Of a stretch of 64,000 nucleotides of DNA, positions 8,588-17,760 are shown in pieces. Location: positions 13,519-77,518 of the forward strand of contig NZ_GL890841.1 in the NCBI RefSeq assembly GCF_000211815.1, given 5' to 3'. The stretch's first letter is position 1, and every line of letters begins with the position of its first letter. Both the position numbers and the translations under genes were made by a program. The notes under the pieces were generated by a model. The model was not told where the DNA came from, searched no databases, and saw only the letters and a program-made list of their open reading frames with translations. Origin of the DNA: Moorena producens 3L (GTDB lineage Bacteria > Cyanobacteriota > Cyanobacteriia > Cyanobacteriales > Coleofasciculaceae).

Positions 8588-11173
8588 ATGGTAGCTGCAT
8601 CTGTTGATCAACACAATTCAAATCAGGTGGAAAAGGGGAGCATATCTGAGGCAAATTCCTCAGCAGCCGGTTCGCTAGTTGCGGCGGGACAAGGGATATC
8701 TAACTTTCTGGCACCTTTAAACCGGAAAAGTTTAAAACAAGTAGTCCCAAGTGTAGAGAAGGCACTCCAGATCGTCAATCAAACCCTGTCGATGCTGGAA
8801 GCTCTACTGGAAAACCAAGATTTTGAGAAGGTTCTCCAGGAGATTTTGACTGCGATTACTATCAAGACGGCAGAGTTAATGAATGCCGACCGAGTAACAA
8901 TATTTTTTCTGGATGAAGACAAGAAGGAACTTTGGTCGGTAGTGGCAAAGGGAGAGGGAAACAACACCTTAGGAGAACTGCGATTTCCAGCTGATCAGGG
9001 CATTGTTGGTGAAGTAGCTACTTTCAAACGGGTGGTTAACGTTCCCTACGATTTTTATGATGACTCTCGTTCTAACACTGCCAAAAAGTCTGACAAAAAA
9101 ACTGGATATCGCACCTATACCCTGCTAGCATTGCCCCTGTTGAATCGACAGGGAGATTTAGTTGCCGTAGTCCAATTACTGAATAAGGTCAAAAATTCCT
9201 ATAGACAGAACGCTTCCTTAAAGGAAAAAATTGATCAACAGGGCTTTACTGACGAAGATCAAAAACTGTTTAAGGATTTTGCCCCTTCGATGCGGCTGGT
9301 TCTAGAATCTTCGAAGTCGTTGTACCGAGCTACCCAGAGACAAAGAGCAGCAACAGCACTGATCAAAGCTACAGAATCCCTCAATCTCAGCAGTTTGGAT
9401 CTAGACGAAACCCTCAAGCGGGTGATGGATGAGGCGAAAACGCTGATGAAAGCCGACCGTAGTACCCTGTGGCTCATTGACCGAGAACGTAATGAACTGT
9501 GGGCGCAAATTCCCCAAGCGGATGGTTCCTCCCAAGAAATCCGGATCCTAATGGGGGTTGGCTTTGCCGGCAAGGTAGCTCAAACAGGTGAAGCTCTAAA
9601 TATTCCTTTTGACCTATATGATCATCCCAATTCATACAATTCCAAAAAAGTTGATCAGGAATCTGGTTATCGCACCTGTAGCCTCTTGTGTATGCCAGTG
9701 TATAACTCCAATCAAGAGTTAATAGGTGTCACCCAACTAGTCAACAAGAAAAAGACCGGTGACTTTGAGCCCTACAATCCGAATGATTGGCCTAAAGCTC
9801 CCGAATGCTGGCAAGCAAGTTTTAATCGCATTGATGAAGAATACATGAAAGCCTTCAATATTCAAGCTGGGGTAGCCATACAGCGAGCGAAACTTTTTGC
9901 CACCATCAAACAGCAGGAACAAATTCAGCGGGATATGCTGCGCAGTCTCAGTAATGGGGTTATTTCCACCGATAAAACCGGTAAGATTATCGCTACCAAT
10001 GAAAGTGCCAAGAAATTGCTGGGGTATTACCCTGGAGACAGATTGGAGGGGTTATCGGTTAGTCAGTTGATTAACATCAAAGGGGGAAATTTTGCTCAAT
10101 GGCTCCAGAACGCTTTAACTGCCAAGACAGAAAAAGACAGCCGTCAGTACTACCCCGACCAAACCCTGATCTCACAGGGGTTAGAATCAACCAAGCATTG
10201 TGTGAATCTCTCGATTAACTCTATTGCTGATGCCAGTGATCAAACCCATGTCTATGGTGCGTTGGTAGTCATGGATGACATTAGTGATGAAAAACGCCTC
10301 AAGACTACCATGTATCGCTACATGACCCAGGAGTTAGCAGAGGAATTACTTAAGCTCGATGACCATAAATTAGGAGGCGATCGCAAAGAGGTATCAGTTC
10401 TGTTCTCGGATATTCGTGGCTATACTGCTTTGAGCGAAAGTTTAAAGGCAGAAGAGGTCGTGGGTATGCTAAACGACTATTTTGAGTCGATGGTGGATGC
10501 AATTTTTGAATATAAAGGTACCCTCGACAAATACATTGGGGATGCGATTATGGCTGTTTTTGGTTCGCCCTTGCCCCAAGAGGATCATGCTTGGAGAGCA
10601 GTGCAAACAGCCTTAGAGATGCGCCAACGTCTCAAAGAGTTTAATCAGCAACGTGTTAAAGCTAATCGAAAACCTTTAAAGATCGGCATTGGCATCAACT
10701 CCGATAGCGTCATTAGTGGTAATATGGGTTCGACTAAACGAATGGAGTTTACCTCTATTGGTGATGGAGTCAATTTAGGTGCTCGCTTGGAAACGGCTAG
10801 CAAGCAATACGGTTGTGACATCCTAATTAGTGAAAATACTTACAGAGCCTGTGCTGACCAGATCTGGGCTAGGGAATTGGACAAGGTAATTGTTAAGGGC
10901 AAGACCAAGCCAGTATCCATTTATGAACTGGTGGGCCTAAAATCTGAACCGATTTCGGAGGACAAAGCACGAATCATTGAACATTACTACAAAGGCCGTC
11001 AGTATTACCTCCAGCGACAGTTCGCCCTCGCCATGGGTGAGTTTGGCACCATTCTACAAAAATATGACAAACATGACCAAGCGTCTGTATTGCACCTGAG
11101 CCGTTGTCAGCGTTTTCTTCAAGAACCTCCTAACGATGACTGGGATGGTGGCTGGAAGTTGTTAGAGAAATAG
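8588..11173 (+). CDS. class III adenylate cyclase with GAF-GAF-PAS sensor
   Basis: This 861-residue protein makes cyclic AMP from ATP. Domains in order are a helical N-terminus, GAF-A (about 70-215), GAF-B (about 255-440, ending with an AGVAIQRAKLF helix), a PAS domain (about 455-565) and the class III cyclase domain (about 590-780). The cyclase domain shows the metal-binding Asp in VLFSDIRGYTAL, LDKYIGDAIMAVFG with the adenine-selecting Lys, and FTSIGDGVNLGARLE with the partner Thr and a transition-state Arg. A TPR-like tail follows. The layout matches cyanobacterial CyaB1/CyaB2, whose GAF domains bind cAMP for positive feedback. Both GAFs keep an N-K-x-F-like signature. Confidence 0.93.
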   Translation: MVAASVDQHNSNQVEKGSISEANSSAAGSLVAAGQGISNFLAPLNRKSLKQVVPSVEKALQIVNQTLSMLEALLENQDFEKVLQEILTAITIKTAELMNADRVTIFFLDEDKKELWSVVAKGEGNNTLGELRFPADQGIVGEVATFKRVVNVPYDFYDDSRSNTAKKSDKKTGYRTYTLLALPLLNRQGDLVAVVQLLNKVKNSYRQNASLKEKIDQQGFTDEDQKLFKDFAPSMRLVLESSKSLYRATQRQRAATALIKATESLNLSSLDLDETLKRVMDEAKTLMKADRSTLWLIDRERNELWAQIPQADGSSQEIRILMGVGFAGKVAQTGEALNIPFDLYDHPNSYNSKKVDQESGYRTCSLLCMPVYNSNQELIGVTQLVNKKKTGDFEPYNPNDWPKAPECWQASFNRIDEEYMKAFNIQAGVAIQRAKLFATIKQQEQIQRDMLRSLSNGVISTDKTGKIIATNESAKKLLGYYPGDRLEGLSVSQLINIKGGNFAQWLQNALTAKTEKDSRQYYPDQTLISQGLESTKHCVNLSINSIADASDQTHVYGALVVMDDISDEKRLKTTMYRYMTQELAEELLKLDDHKLGGDRKEVSVLFSDIRGYTALSESLKAEEVVGMLNDYFESMVDAIFEYKGTLDKYIGDAIMAVFGSPLPQEDHAWRAVQTALEMRQRLKEFNQQRVKANRKPLKIGIGINSDSVISGNMGSTKRMEFTSIGDGVNLGARLETASKQYGCDILISENTYRACADQIWARELDKVIVKGKTKPVSIYELVGLKSEPISEDKARIIEHYYKGRQYYLQRQFALAMGEFGTILQKYDKHDQASVLHLSRCQRFLQEPPNDDWDGGWKLLEK

Positions 11174-11318
11174 TCGTTAGTCCTTAGTGATTGGTCAAAG
11201 GATAATTGTTAAGACCATAGCGCCCATACAACAATGCCCATATCCCATACACTAGGCTTGAGCAACGGGTGCAAGCCTAAGTCTTGTTTCAATTAACTAA
11301 GGACTAATGGATTAACGA

Positions 11319-11783
11319 TTAGAGAACCTTGTGAGTGTACTCATGCTGTTTTACATTATCTTCCTTAGTAACAACTCGCTGCATATTTAGCAACCGCTTG
11401 CGTTCTGTGGAAAAGTTGAAGTTATCAAACGTTGTGCCGAGGGGAATATGAGCGATCGCTTCTGGACAACTCTTGTAAGTGCGTGCAGCCGCGAGGGCTC
11501 GGTTAGTAAAATCATCGCAAAACTGAGCATCCTCTGGAAACTCAGCGGGTTTGACAAGGCTATCCCCTGAGATTACTTGACCTAGAGTTGTACCAAAAGC
11601 CACTGAGTAAGATGTAGGAACGCTTTTAAGCAGTGCTTCTAGGGAGGCTGAGGGGATGGGTTCAATAATTTGAACTTGATGAACTTCCCCCTCTTCTTTG
11701 ATAAAGCAGGTGGCTAAGCCCACCACCAGGTAGTTATCGGTAGATAAATCGGGAGCATTAGCTAAGGGAGTTGCAGCGGTCAT
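11319..11783 (-). CDS. conserved cyanobacterial hypothetical protein
   Basis: This 154-residue protein has no membrane segment or signal peptide. It starts MTAATPLANAPDLSTDNYLVV. The centre contains QIIEPIPSASLEALL and a C-x-D-D-F segment, and the C-terminus is charged and ends HEYTHKVL. From memory it resembles a small conserved hypothetical of cyanobacteria with no assigned role. It is convergent with the adenylate cyclase gene. No catalytic motif is evident. Confidence 0.7.
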   Translation of the reverse strand: MTAATPLANAPDLSTDNYLVVGLATCFIKEEGEVHQVQIIEPIPSASLEALLKSVPTSYSVAFGTTLGQVISGDSLVKPAEFPEDAQFCDDFTNRALAAARTYKSCPEAIAHIPLGTTFDNFNFSTERKRLLNMQRVVTKEDNVKQHEYTHKVL

Positions 11784-11815
11784 AAGACTATTTCAGTACA
11801 GGATTTGAAACCAAG

Positions 11816-12290
11816 TTGACACTCCCCCGTCTAAAGACGTGGGGATTCCTAGATCAGCGAACCACCTTAAACCGTCGTGTCTTCGGGAGAAGCAATACTT
11901 AACCAAATATCGGTAGAAAACTACCAAATACCCAGTTAATTCACGGCAGACCTAGAGGGCAGTTCTCCTTAGGCGTTCAGGTACTTTCTTGAGAGTGCCG
12001 ACTCTTTTCCCCATGTTTCGGTGTGCCCCACCGTACACTACGGTGCAATCTGTGGCAAATTCAATTCGCCAACGGAAAGCGCACCGGTTTTTCTTGGAAA
12101 GTTTTCTGTTCTAGGTTCACACGTCAATTGTTGGTTGACGATTGGGTTTTTAGAGAGGATTTTCCCTACCCTCTGAGCATTACTACTTTCTAGGCGGTCA
12201 AACTTGGTTCCCTATTCCAGCTGTCCTAGCGGTTTTTCAGCCTGTACTCTATAATACTTTATTCTACACAGGCAAGGAGAAGATTAGGGA
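11816..12290 (-). mobile_element. IS200/IS605-type right end and remnant (minus orientation)
   Basis: Read on the minus strand, the stretch ends with a GGAATCCCC-loop-GGGGGAGTGTCAA hairpin, the usual right end of cyanobacterial IS200/IS605 elements and the 3' part of TnpB guide RNAs (omegaRNA). It shares the blocks TACGGTGGGG and CACACCGAAAC with the relic ending at 22697. No tnpA or tnpB frame survives, so this is a relic or non-autonomous copy. Its left boundary is not defined. It carries the small palindrome copy at 12042-12085. Confidence 0.55.
12042..12085. repeat. small palindromic repeat, copy 2
   Basis: Same family as 6034-6079: GGTGC at the left, GCACC at the right, and a TTCAATTC core. 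It is embedded in the IS200/IS605-type relic. Confidence 0.6.
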
Positions 12291-12599
12291 AGCTTACAAT
12301 CTTTTTTTTTCACGGCGACTAAAGTCGCTCTCGAGCTTTCATCCACGCTCTGAAGAGGCGTGGTTTTCAGCTTGGTGACTCTCACATATAGCAGCAACCG
12401 AAGTATAGTTGAGGACAGAGTATTTTGGTTGAAAGGGAGCAGGGAGTAGGGACTAAGGCCGTAGGCCACGCGGGGCGCGTTCGGAGCAGAAATATGTCTT
12501 AAGCTTTACTTCGACTGTTATTAATCACGCGCCAAGATAAATCAAATCAATAGCTTTGGTGGCATTCTATCAGCAGAGCAGGTCAGCTGATACCTACCC

Positions 12600-12645
12600 G
12601 GTGCGCTTACAGTCGTTGAATTAAATTCGCGCTTAGGTGAGCGCC
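12600..12645. repeat. small palindromic repeat, copy 3
   Basis: Same family, GGTGCGC...GCGCC around GAATTAAATTC. It lies about 135 bases beyond the stop codon of the IS607 tnpB gene, in the region where that element's right end should be. Confidence 0.55.
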
Positions 12646-12780
12646 GTTTAATCCAACCGCCGCTGACCTAAGTCTTCTCTATTCTGCTGCTTTGTAAAAC
12701 TGATATAACGCGGTATAATCAGCACGTTAACGTTTACTTCCTGCTTCTTCCAAAAACTTGGGTTGCGTGAGGGGTCGGCC

Positions 12781-13878
12781 CTACTCACTTACACAGGCTA
12801 TCACCAAGAAGCCCTCGGCTAAATGCTGTAAATTCACACTTGCGTTGTAATCTCTGTCCTTGACGGCACCGCAAGCGAAGCAGCTAAAAACTCGTTGTGT
12901 TAGTGGCATTTCTTGATTGTTTCCACAACTAGAACAGGTTTTAGAGGATGGAAAAAACCGATCGGCAAACACTAATTCACAGCCGTACCATTCGGATTTA
13001 TATTCCAGTTGGCGACGAATCTCATAGAAGGCAGAATCAGCAATAGCACCTGCTAGTTTATGATTTTTCAACATACCGGACACATTCAAGTCTTCTAACC
13101 CTATGACAGCGTGGTTCTTGCTAAGCCAGGAGGTTAATTTATCGATGGCATCTTTCCGGATGTTAGTGACTCGTTGGTACGTTTTGGCTAGTTTCAATCT
13201 GGCCTTATCCCTATTCTTAGAGCCTTTTTCTTTTCTAGCCAATTGTCGCTGAAGTAATGCTATCTTCTTTTGAGCCTTTTTGTACGCTCTAGGATTAGGA
13301 AATACAGTTCCATCTGAGCAAGTCGCGAGAACTTTTACCCCAACATCAACACCTAAATAGTCTCGGGTTTTAACTGTAGGTTCGGGGTCAAACTCATAAG
13401 CTACAGACAAATACCAAGAGTCCGCCACTCGACTGATGGTTATTCGTTTAGTCTGTATTTCAGGTAAAGCTTCATAAGTCCTAACCCATCCAATAAAGGG
13501 AAGCTTTAACCTTCTCCCTTCAAAAACCATAACCTTACCGCAGTTATCAATGGTAAAGCGATCATTTCGTCCTTTTTTCTTAAATTTAGGATGTTGAGCC
13601 GTACCTTTAAAAAAGCGCTTGAATGCTTCACCTAAGTGCAGAAAAGCAAACTGATAAACTCTTGAACTTAGGGTAGACTGCCAGGGATAATCAGGCTTGA
13701 TGTGATTGGTATAAAACTTTTTGAGCTTGTTAGTTGACAGTTTTAGTCCCTCTTTATAAGCGGAGTTCCACATCCGAAGTGCCCAATTCCAAATCCATCT
13801 TGAATAACCGGCGTGTTGAGCCATTAAGGTTTTCTGTTTGTTATTCAGTTTTAACTTGGTTTTGAAGGCTCTTTGCAT
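12781..13878 (-). CDS. tnpB: IS607-type TnpB RNA-guided nuclease
   Basis: This 365-residue protein is a TnpB (OrfB, Cas12 ancestor), an RNA-guided DNA nuclease of transposons. The RuvC residues are all present: Asp in YLGVDVGVKVLA, Glu in VIGLEDLNVSG and Asp in DRDYNASVNL. The zinc ribbon CSSCG...CFACG is intact and the N-terminal helical domain starts MQRAFKTKLKL. Its first 28 bases overlap the end of the recombinase gene, so the two are translationally coupled. The gene looks functional, in contrast to its partner recombinase. Confidence 0.93.
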   Translation of the reverse strand: MQRAFKTKLKLNNKQKTLMAQHAGYSRWIWNWALRMWNSAYKEGLKLSTNKLKKFYTNHIKPDYPWQSTLSSRVYQFAFLHLGEAFKRFFKGTAQHPKFKKKGRNDRFTIDNCGKVMVFEGRRLKLPFIGWVRTYEALPEIQTKRITISRVADSWYLSVAYEFDPEPTVKTRDYLGVDVGVKVLATCSDGTVFPNPRAYKKAQKKIALLQRQLARKEKGSKNRDKARLKLAKTYQRVTNIRKDAIDKLTSWLSKNHAVIGLEDLNVSGMLKNHKLAGAIADSAFYEIRRQLEYKSEWYGCELVFADRFFPSSKTCSSCGNNQEMPLTQRVFSCFACGAVKDRDYNASVNLQHLAEGFLVIACVSE

Positions 13879-14501
13879 AATTCGGGATCATTATTCAACA
13901 GAGTCTTGTATTTTCTTAGTCCATACAATCGACTTGAAAAACAGTGAAGAATTGCCAGGATATCTTCTACCATTTCTGCTTGTGGTGAAAGTTCTTTTTC
14001 ATTGAGAACAATCAACTCACACTTATTTTGTTCACAAAGCCAGTTAAACAAATCAAAACCAAATCGAGCCAGCCTATCTTTATGAGCAACAACTACTCGA
14101 CTGACTTCACCTTTAAGAATTTGACTGAGAAGTGCTAGTAGTTTTTTTCGCTTAAAGTTTAATCCTCCACCAACTTCTTTAATAGTTCTGGCTTCTGGGT
14201 ATAAAGCTTGCAATTGGGCCACTTGCCTGTTTAAATCTGGCTTCTGAGCATGACTATAAACTCGACAATAAAGCACTGTTTCTTTTTTGACACTGAAGGA
14301 GTGAGTATAGGATTCTACATCATATCTCCGTTGTCCTGATGGTGTTTTAATTGCTTGGATAATTCCGGCCTTTTCCCATCTAGCTAAAGTCCTGACGTTA
14401 ACGCCTAGTAACTCAGAAGCTTCTTTAGGTTTAAGATACTTGGTCACCTGACTAACTTTGACAACATACTTATAGTAGCGTGTTGTGCCGTAAAATGTCA
14501 A
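13851..14501 (-). CDS. tnpA: IS607-type serine recombinase TnpA with altered active site
   Basis: This 216-residue protein has an N-terminal MerR-like helix-turn-helix (YLKPKEASELLGVNVRTLARWEKAG) and a resolvase-type catalytic domain (VVVAHKDRLARFGFDLF, EMVEDILAILHCFSSRLYG). The catalytic serine belongs to the conserved R-V-S motif. Here the sequence is CRVYSHAQKPDL, with Tyr82 (codon TAT, 14256-14258) where the family has Ser and an ordinary Ser at 83. A single TCT-to-TAT change would explain it. The rest is intact, so the enzyme is probably newly inactive unless Ser83 substitutes. The last residues overlap tnpB. Confidence 0.9.
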   Translation of the reverse strand: MTFYGTTRYYKYVVKVSQVTKYLKPKEASELLGVNVRTLARWEKAGIIQAIKTPSGQRRYDVESYTHSFSVKKETVLYCRVYSHAQKPDLNRQVAQLQALYPEARTIKEVGGGLNFKRKKLLALLSQILKGEVSRVVVAHKDRLARFGFDLFNWLCEQNKCELIVLNEKELSPQAEMVEDILAILHCFSSRLYGLRKYKTLLNNDPELCKEPSKPS

Positions 14502-14782
14502 CTAAGTTTTGTCTCTAAGTATTTTAGTTGAGTGATGGCTTTTTGGGATTAAAGCAACCGATCCATCAGCCAAGCAGGAACCATATTTGACTGGATGTGG
14601 ATGACGTATAACGGATTGAGCTGTTATTTGTAGATTTAAGGATGGCTGGGGTAAATAACTTGGAACCGTTATGATTAGGTTTCAAAAAGCAAAAGCAGCT
14701 TTTGGCTACCTGCCATTATGTGTTTTTGTTTGTTTATACCGTTGATGATATGGCGTTGGACAATATTATATAGTAAACTATA

Positions 14783-15064
14783 ATGCTACGTGAACATCAT
14801 GACATAACACTACTAAAGTTGCGCCAGCAAGTTGGCTTAACTCAGCGAGAACTTGCTGAGGCTCTTGGAGTAACCCAAAAAACCATTTCCATTTGGGAAA
14901 GGGGTAAAATGCAGCCTAAGCTCTCCTTTTGGCAGACTAAGTTAATGATGGAAAAGCTCAACTGCACCCTTGATCAGCTAATCATTGCCACTGAGCTGAA
15001 ACACCAGAATCATAATGAAATTAAATCAACCAAAATTAGACCACATAATCCCAGATTTTTCTAA
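14783..15064 (+). CDS. XRE-family helix-turn-helix regulator
   Basis: This 93-residue protein has a Cro/C1-type HTH at about residues 9-60 (LKLRQQVGLTQRELAEALGV, then TQKTISIWERGKMQPKLS). The tail is polar and ends in PHNPRFF. It could be an orphan antitoxin or a small repressor; no toxin partner lies beside it. It sits immediately beyond the IS607 left side and may be a passenger or a host gene. The start is the ATG at 14783, after the AT-rich TATATAGTAAACTATA. Confidence 0.8.
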   Translation: MLREHHDITLLKLRQQVGLTQRELAEALGVTQKTISIWERGKMQPKLSFWQTKLMMEKLNCTLDQLIIATELKHQNHNEIKSTKIRPHNPRFF

Positions 15065-15321
15065 AACTCAAGGGTGCAATCTTGGACTTTGGCTAGGTCT
15101 GAATGATGCACCTTGGGGGGCTGGCTGCCTAGAATTGGTTGGTTAGCGTCAGCACTAGGGCACTAGTCGTTTGAATCTATGAGGATTAGCACAATCCTGG
15201 TGCCCTTTGGTAAATCCTCGTTTGGAATATAGCTGAGTCAAAACCATCATTCAATCTCCTTGGGGACTCCCGTTATACCCGTGTTAAGCAGCGTCTGGCA
15301 CTGCCAGTAAGGGTTAGCGGG

Positions 15322-15456
15322 TTAGAAGTTACCGTAAGATCGGGTCGCCTTTATGGGTGATGCTCGCCCATAGCCGCTCCGCGAAAGGTCTTGCATAAAA
15401 TAAAAGGGTTAAGTCTTTTGTAATCAGGCGACCCGATCTAAGGCGCGCGTCTCCGG
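15322..15456. repeat. long hairpin element, copy A
   Basis: The element begins TTAGAAGTTACCGTAAG and ends GGCGCGCGTCTCCGG. Perfect 14-bp arms, AGATCGGGTCGCCT (15337-15350) and AGGCGACCCGATCT (15426-15439), flank a 75-nt loop containing AAAAGGGTTAA. The loop carries an extra GCCGCTCCGCGAA-type insertion absent from the other copies. Confidence 0.7.
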
Positions 15457-15563
15457 GGAATTGGAGACGGAAACTCTTGCGATTATTGATAATTTTTACT
15501 AGTAGATAGAGATAATTAATCAACTATAAAGTGCCGATTTGCGCGCCAGCTGAAAAGCCTCAC

Positions 15564-15608
15564 GGTGCCCTTGACCCGTAATTAAATTCGCCACGGGTCA
15601 AGGGCACC
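15564..15608. repeat. small palindromic repeat, copy 4 (perfect arms)
   Basis: This is the best-preserved copy: 16-bp arms GGTGCCCTTGACCCGT and ACGGGTCAAGGGCACC pair perfectly around the loop AATTAAATTCGCC. The arms differ in sequence from other copies but still pair, so the structure rather than the sequence seems to be kept. Confidence 0.75.
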
Positions 15609-15905
15609 GCTGCTAGAAGCGTAAGCCAAAAGACAAGTAAAATCAATGATTTGATCTCAGAGTGTAGAGGCTATTTGGCGCGCGCCAGTAAGGATTTATG
15701 TTCTTAGGAATCTCTCGCTATAATATTTGATTTAGCGACGAGAGTAGTCAATTCGTTACCAAAACTGTTACGAGGACTATGCCCACAGTTAGCGTACTCT
15801 ACGATCAAATGTAGTTAATGCTCCTTAGACCAGTCTAAAAGCTGTGGAACTCTTAGTCCCATGGCTTTTTGTTTGTTATCAACTTTTAGGATTTCCGGAT
15901 AGCTT

Positions 15906-16568
15906 TTACAAAACCCCCTTAGAGCTTGGAATCATCCCTGCACGACGAGGATCAATTTCCACAGCCATGCGCATTGCTCTGGCCAATGCCTTGAATGTCG
16001 CTTCAATAATATGATGTGAATTGATGCCATCTAGTTGGCGGATATGTAGGGTGATCTGACTATGGTTAACCAGTGCAACAAAAAACTCTCGCACCAGTTG
16101 GGTATCATAGGTTCCGACACGCTGGGTAGGAATTTCCAAGCCATAGCTTAAGTGAGGACGTCCAGAAAAATCTAGAGATACCAGAATCAATGCCTCATCT
16201 AGGGGAGCCAGGAAATTACCGAAGCGGAAAATTCCTTTGCGATCGCTTAATGCTTTTGCCAAGGCTTGCCCTAGGGTAATCCCAACATCTTCGTTAGTGT
16301 GGTGATCATCAATTTCTAGGTCTCCCTTTGCCTGCACCTCCAAGTCAATCAGTCCATGGGAAGAGATTTGATGCAGCATATGGTCTAAAAATGGGATGCC
16401 TGTATTAGCGGTGCAGATACCTGTACCATCTAAATTCAGTGACACTTGTACATCAGTTTCCCCAGTAGTACGCCTGACTGAAGCTGTTCGCGCCTTTAAC
16501 GTAGACTCTTGAGTGTTGAGAATTATCGGTCCGCTCTCGATCTGCGTCCGGTTATTGCTTACTTGCAT
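15906..16568 (-). CDS. hisB: imidazoleglycerol-phosphate dehydratase
   Basis: HisB dehydrates imidazole glycerol phosphate to imidazole acetol phosphate in histidine synthesis. The 220-residue monofunctional form shows the two metal-binding motifs DDHHTNEDVGI and NSHHIIEATFKALARAM, the GIPFLDHMLHQ segment, and the C-terminal DPRRAGMIPSSKGVL. The length is slightly longer than usual because of a variable N-terminal 25 residues. It lies downstream of fabI on the same strand, a neighbourhood I recall as conserved in cyanobacteria; a mini-element (16595-16866) now separates them. Confidence 0.96.
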   Translation of the reverse strand: MQVSNNRTQIESGPIILNTQESTLKARTASVRRTTGETDVQVSLNLDGTGICTANTGIPFLDHMLHQISSHGLIDLEVQAKGDLEIDDHHTNEDVGITLGQALAKALSDRKGIFRFGNFLAPLDEALILVSLDFSGRPHLSYGLEIPTQRVGTYDTQLVREFFVALVNHSQITLHIRQLDGINSHHIIEATFKALARAMRMAVEIDPRRAGMIPSSKGVL

Positions 16569-16594
16569 TACATCTTTGCTCCTGTCTAACTTAA

Positions 16595-16866
16595 CTTCAT
16601 CCGCTCAATTGCCTCACAACGAACATGGGCAGCATGAGTGTGAGATCAATTGCGGACAGGGTTTATATCGTTTATACTAGATATAGTAGGGAAGACAAAT
16701 TAAGAGCTAACCGCCACCTACGTGCTTAAAAATAGAACTTATTGTATTGTTCCGGAGGGTCGGGGCATCCCGTGTCGTTAATAAAGTAACCCGTGTATCC
16801 TAAGCAATAGCTGGAGTTGGTAAGAAGCCCACACTGAACCGATAGGTCAGTGTGGGAGTATGTCAC
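16595..16866 (+). mobile_element. 272-bp IS200/IS605-type mini-element between fabI and hisB
   Basis: It starts CTTCATCCGC after TTAA and ends with a CCCACACTGA-loop-TCAGTGTGGG hairpin followed by AGTATGTCAC. It is the sister of 57778-58111: they share the two ends, GAGCTAACCGCCACCTAC, AAAAATAGAACTT, TATTGTTCCGG, CATCCCGTGTCGTTAATAAAG and GAAGCCCACAC. No ORF is present. The hairpin-plus-GTCAC end resembles the right end and omegaRNA 3' part of IS200/IS605 elements. It stops at the base before the fabI stop codon (TAG, 16867-16869 on the minus strand). Confidence 0.75.
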
Positions 16867-17643
16867 CTACATGCCCATTATTTCGTAACCAGCGTCTACA
16901 TATAAAACCTGACCAGTGATGCCACTGGCTAAATCACTACACAAGAAAGCAGCTGCTTTACCCACTTCTTCCTGAGTAACCGTGCGGCGCAGTGGTGCTA
17001 CTTTCTCTACATGATGAATCATATCCATTATCCCCCCAACTGCTGAAGAGGCTAAGGTCCGGATTGGCCCTGCGGAGATAGCATTGACCCGAATCGTTTG
17101 AGGTCCGAGTTCTGCTGCCAGGTAACGAACACTCATTTCCAGTGCTGCTTTAGCAACACCCATCACATTATAATTGGGAATTACTTTAACACCCCCCAGA
17201 TAGCTGAGAGTGACAATGCTACCGCCATCAGTCATCAAGTGCTTCCAAGCCGCTGTTAGTCGATTGAGGGAGTAAGTGCTAATGTCTAAGGCTAGGGAAA
17301 ACCCCTCACGGGATGTCTGACTAAACTCTCCCGATAGATCTTCTTTATTGGCAAAGGCTAAACAGTGAATCAGGATGTCCAGTCTGCCCCATTGTTTTGC
17401 GATCGCATCTGCAATCGCTTCAATTTGGGCATCGTTTCGGACATCACAGGGCATGATAATGCTAGGTTCGAGGGGCTCTACCAGGTCTCGAACTTTTTTC
17501 TCATAGCGACCTTTTTCGTCAGGCAAAAAGTTCACACCTAAATTTGCCCCCGCGTTGTGCAACTGTTGGGCGATCCCCCAAGCAATGGAGCGGTTGTTGG
17601 CGATGCCAGTGACAAAAGCATTTTTTCCGTTGAGATCGAGCAT
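16867..17643 (-). CDS. fabI: enoyl-[acyl-carrier-protein] reductase (NADH)
   Basis: FabI catalyses the last reduction of each fatty-acid elongation cycle. The 258-residue SDR-fold protein shows the FabI nucleotide motif GIANNRSIAWGIA, CDVRNDAQIEAI, and the catalytic Y-x6-K type site NYNVMGVAKAALEMSVRYLA. SAGPIRTLASSAVGG and the C-terminal GITGQVLYVDAGYEIMGM complete it. The length is standard. It is followed on the same strand by hisB beyond a 272-bp inserted mini-element that abuts its stop codon. Confidence 0.97.
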   Translation of the reverse strand: MLDLNGKNAFVTGIANNRSIAWGIAQQLHNAGANLGVNFLPDEKGRYEKKVRDLVEPLEPSIIMPCDVRNDAQIEAIADAIAKQWGRLDILIHCLAFANKEDLSGEFSQTSREGFSLALDISTYSLNRLTAAWKHLMTDGGSIVTLSYLGGVKVIPNYNVMGVAKAALEMSVRYLAAELGPQTIRVNAISAGPIRTLASSAVGGIMDMIHHVEKVAPLRRTVTQEEVGKAAAFLCSDLASGITGQVLYVDAGYEIMGM

Positions 17644-17760
17644 GGTTTTTAGGTTGAGTCGCGCTATGAGTCAGGGTTGAAGGTTACTTAGCCGTGTATG
17701 ACAGCCCAGCTATTATATCCCTGAATGCAGCAACATTGAGTTTTTCAGCTCCATGTCTTG

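Larger units (their letters stand above)
12781..14501 (-). mobile_element. IS607-family insertion sequence (coding part)
   Basis: A serine-recombinase tnpA followed by an overlapping tnpB is the defining layout of IS607. The exact element ends lie outside the genes, somewhere in 12290-12780 and 14502-14782, and cannot be fixed because IS607 lacks terminal inverted repeats. The tnpB end should overlap a guide-RNA-like segment at about 12600-12780. Confidence 0.85.
15065..15905. repeat. 840-bp non-coding region with palindromic elements
   Basis: There is no credible gene here. Contents in order: a stretch resembling an IS left end at about 15260-15284 (GACTCCCGTTATACCCG, also found at 39569-39583 in the 219-bp element), a long hairpin element (15322-15456), and a perfect-armed small palindrome (15564-15608). 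An ORF at 15329-15523 only reads through the hairpin. Confidence 0.6.

Noticed and set aside
15329..15523. 64-codon ORF on the minus strand
   Set aside because: It runs through long hairpin element A and its palindromic arms.
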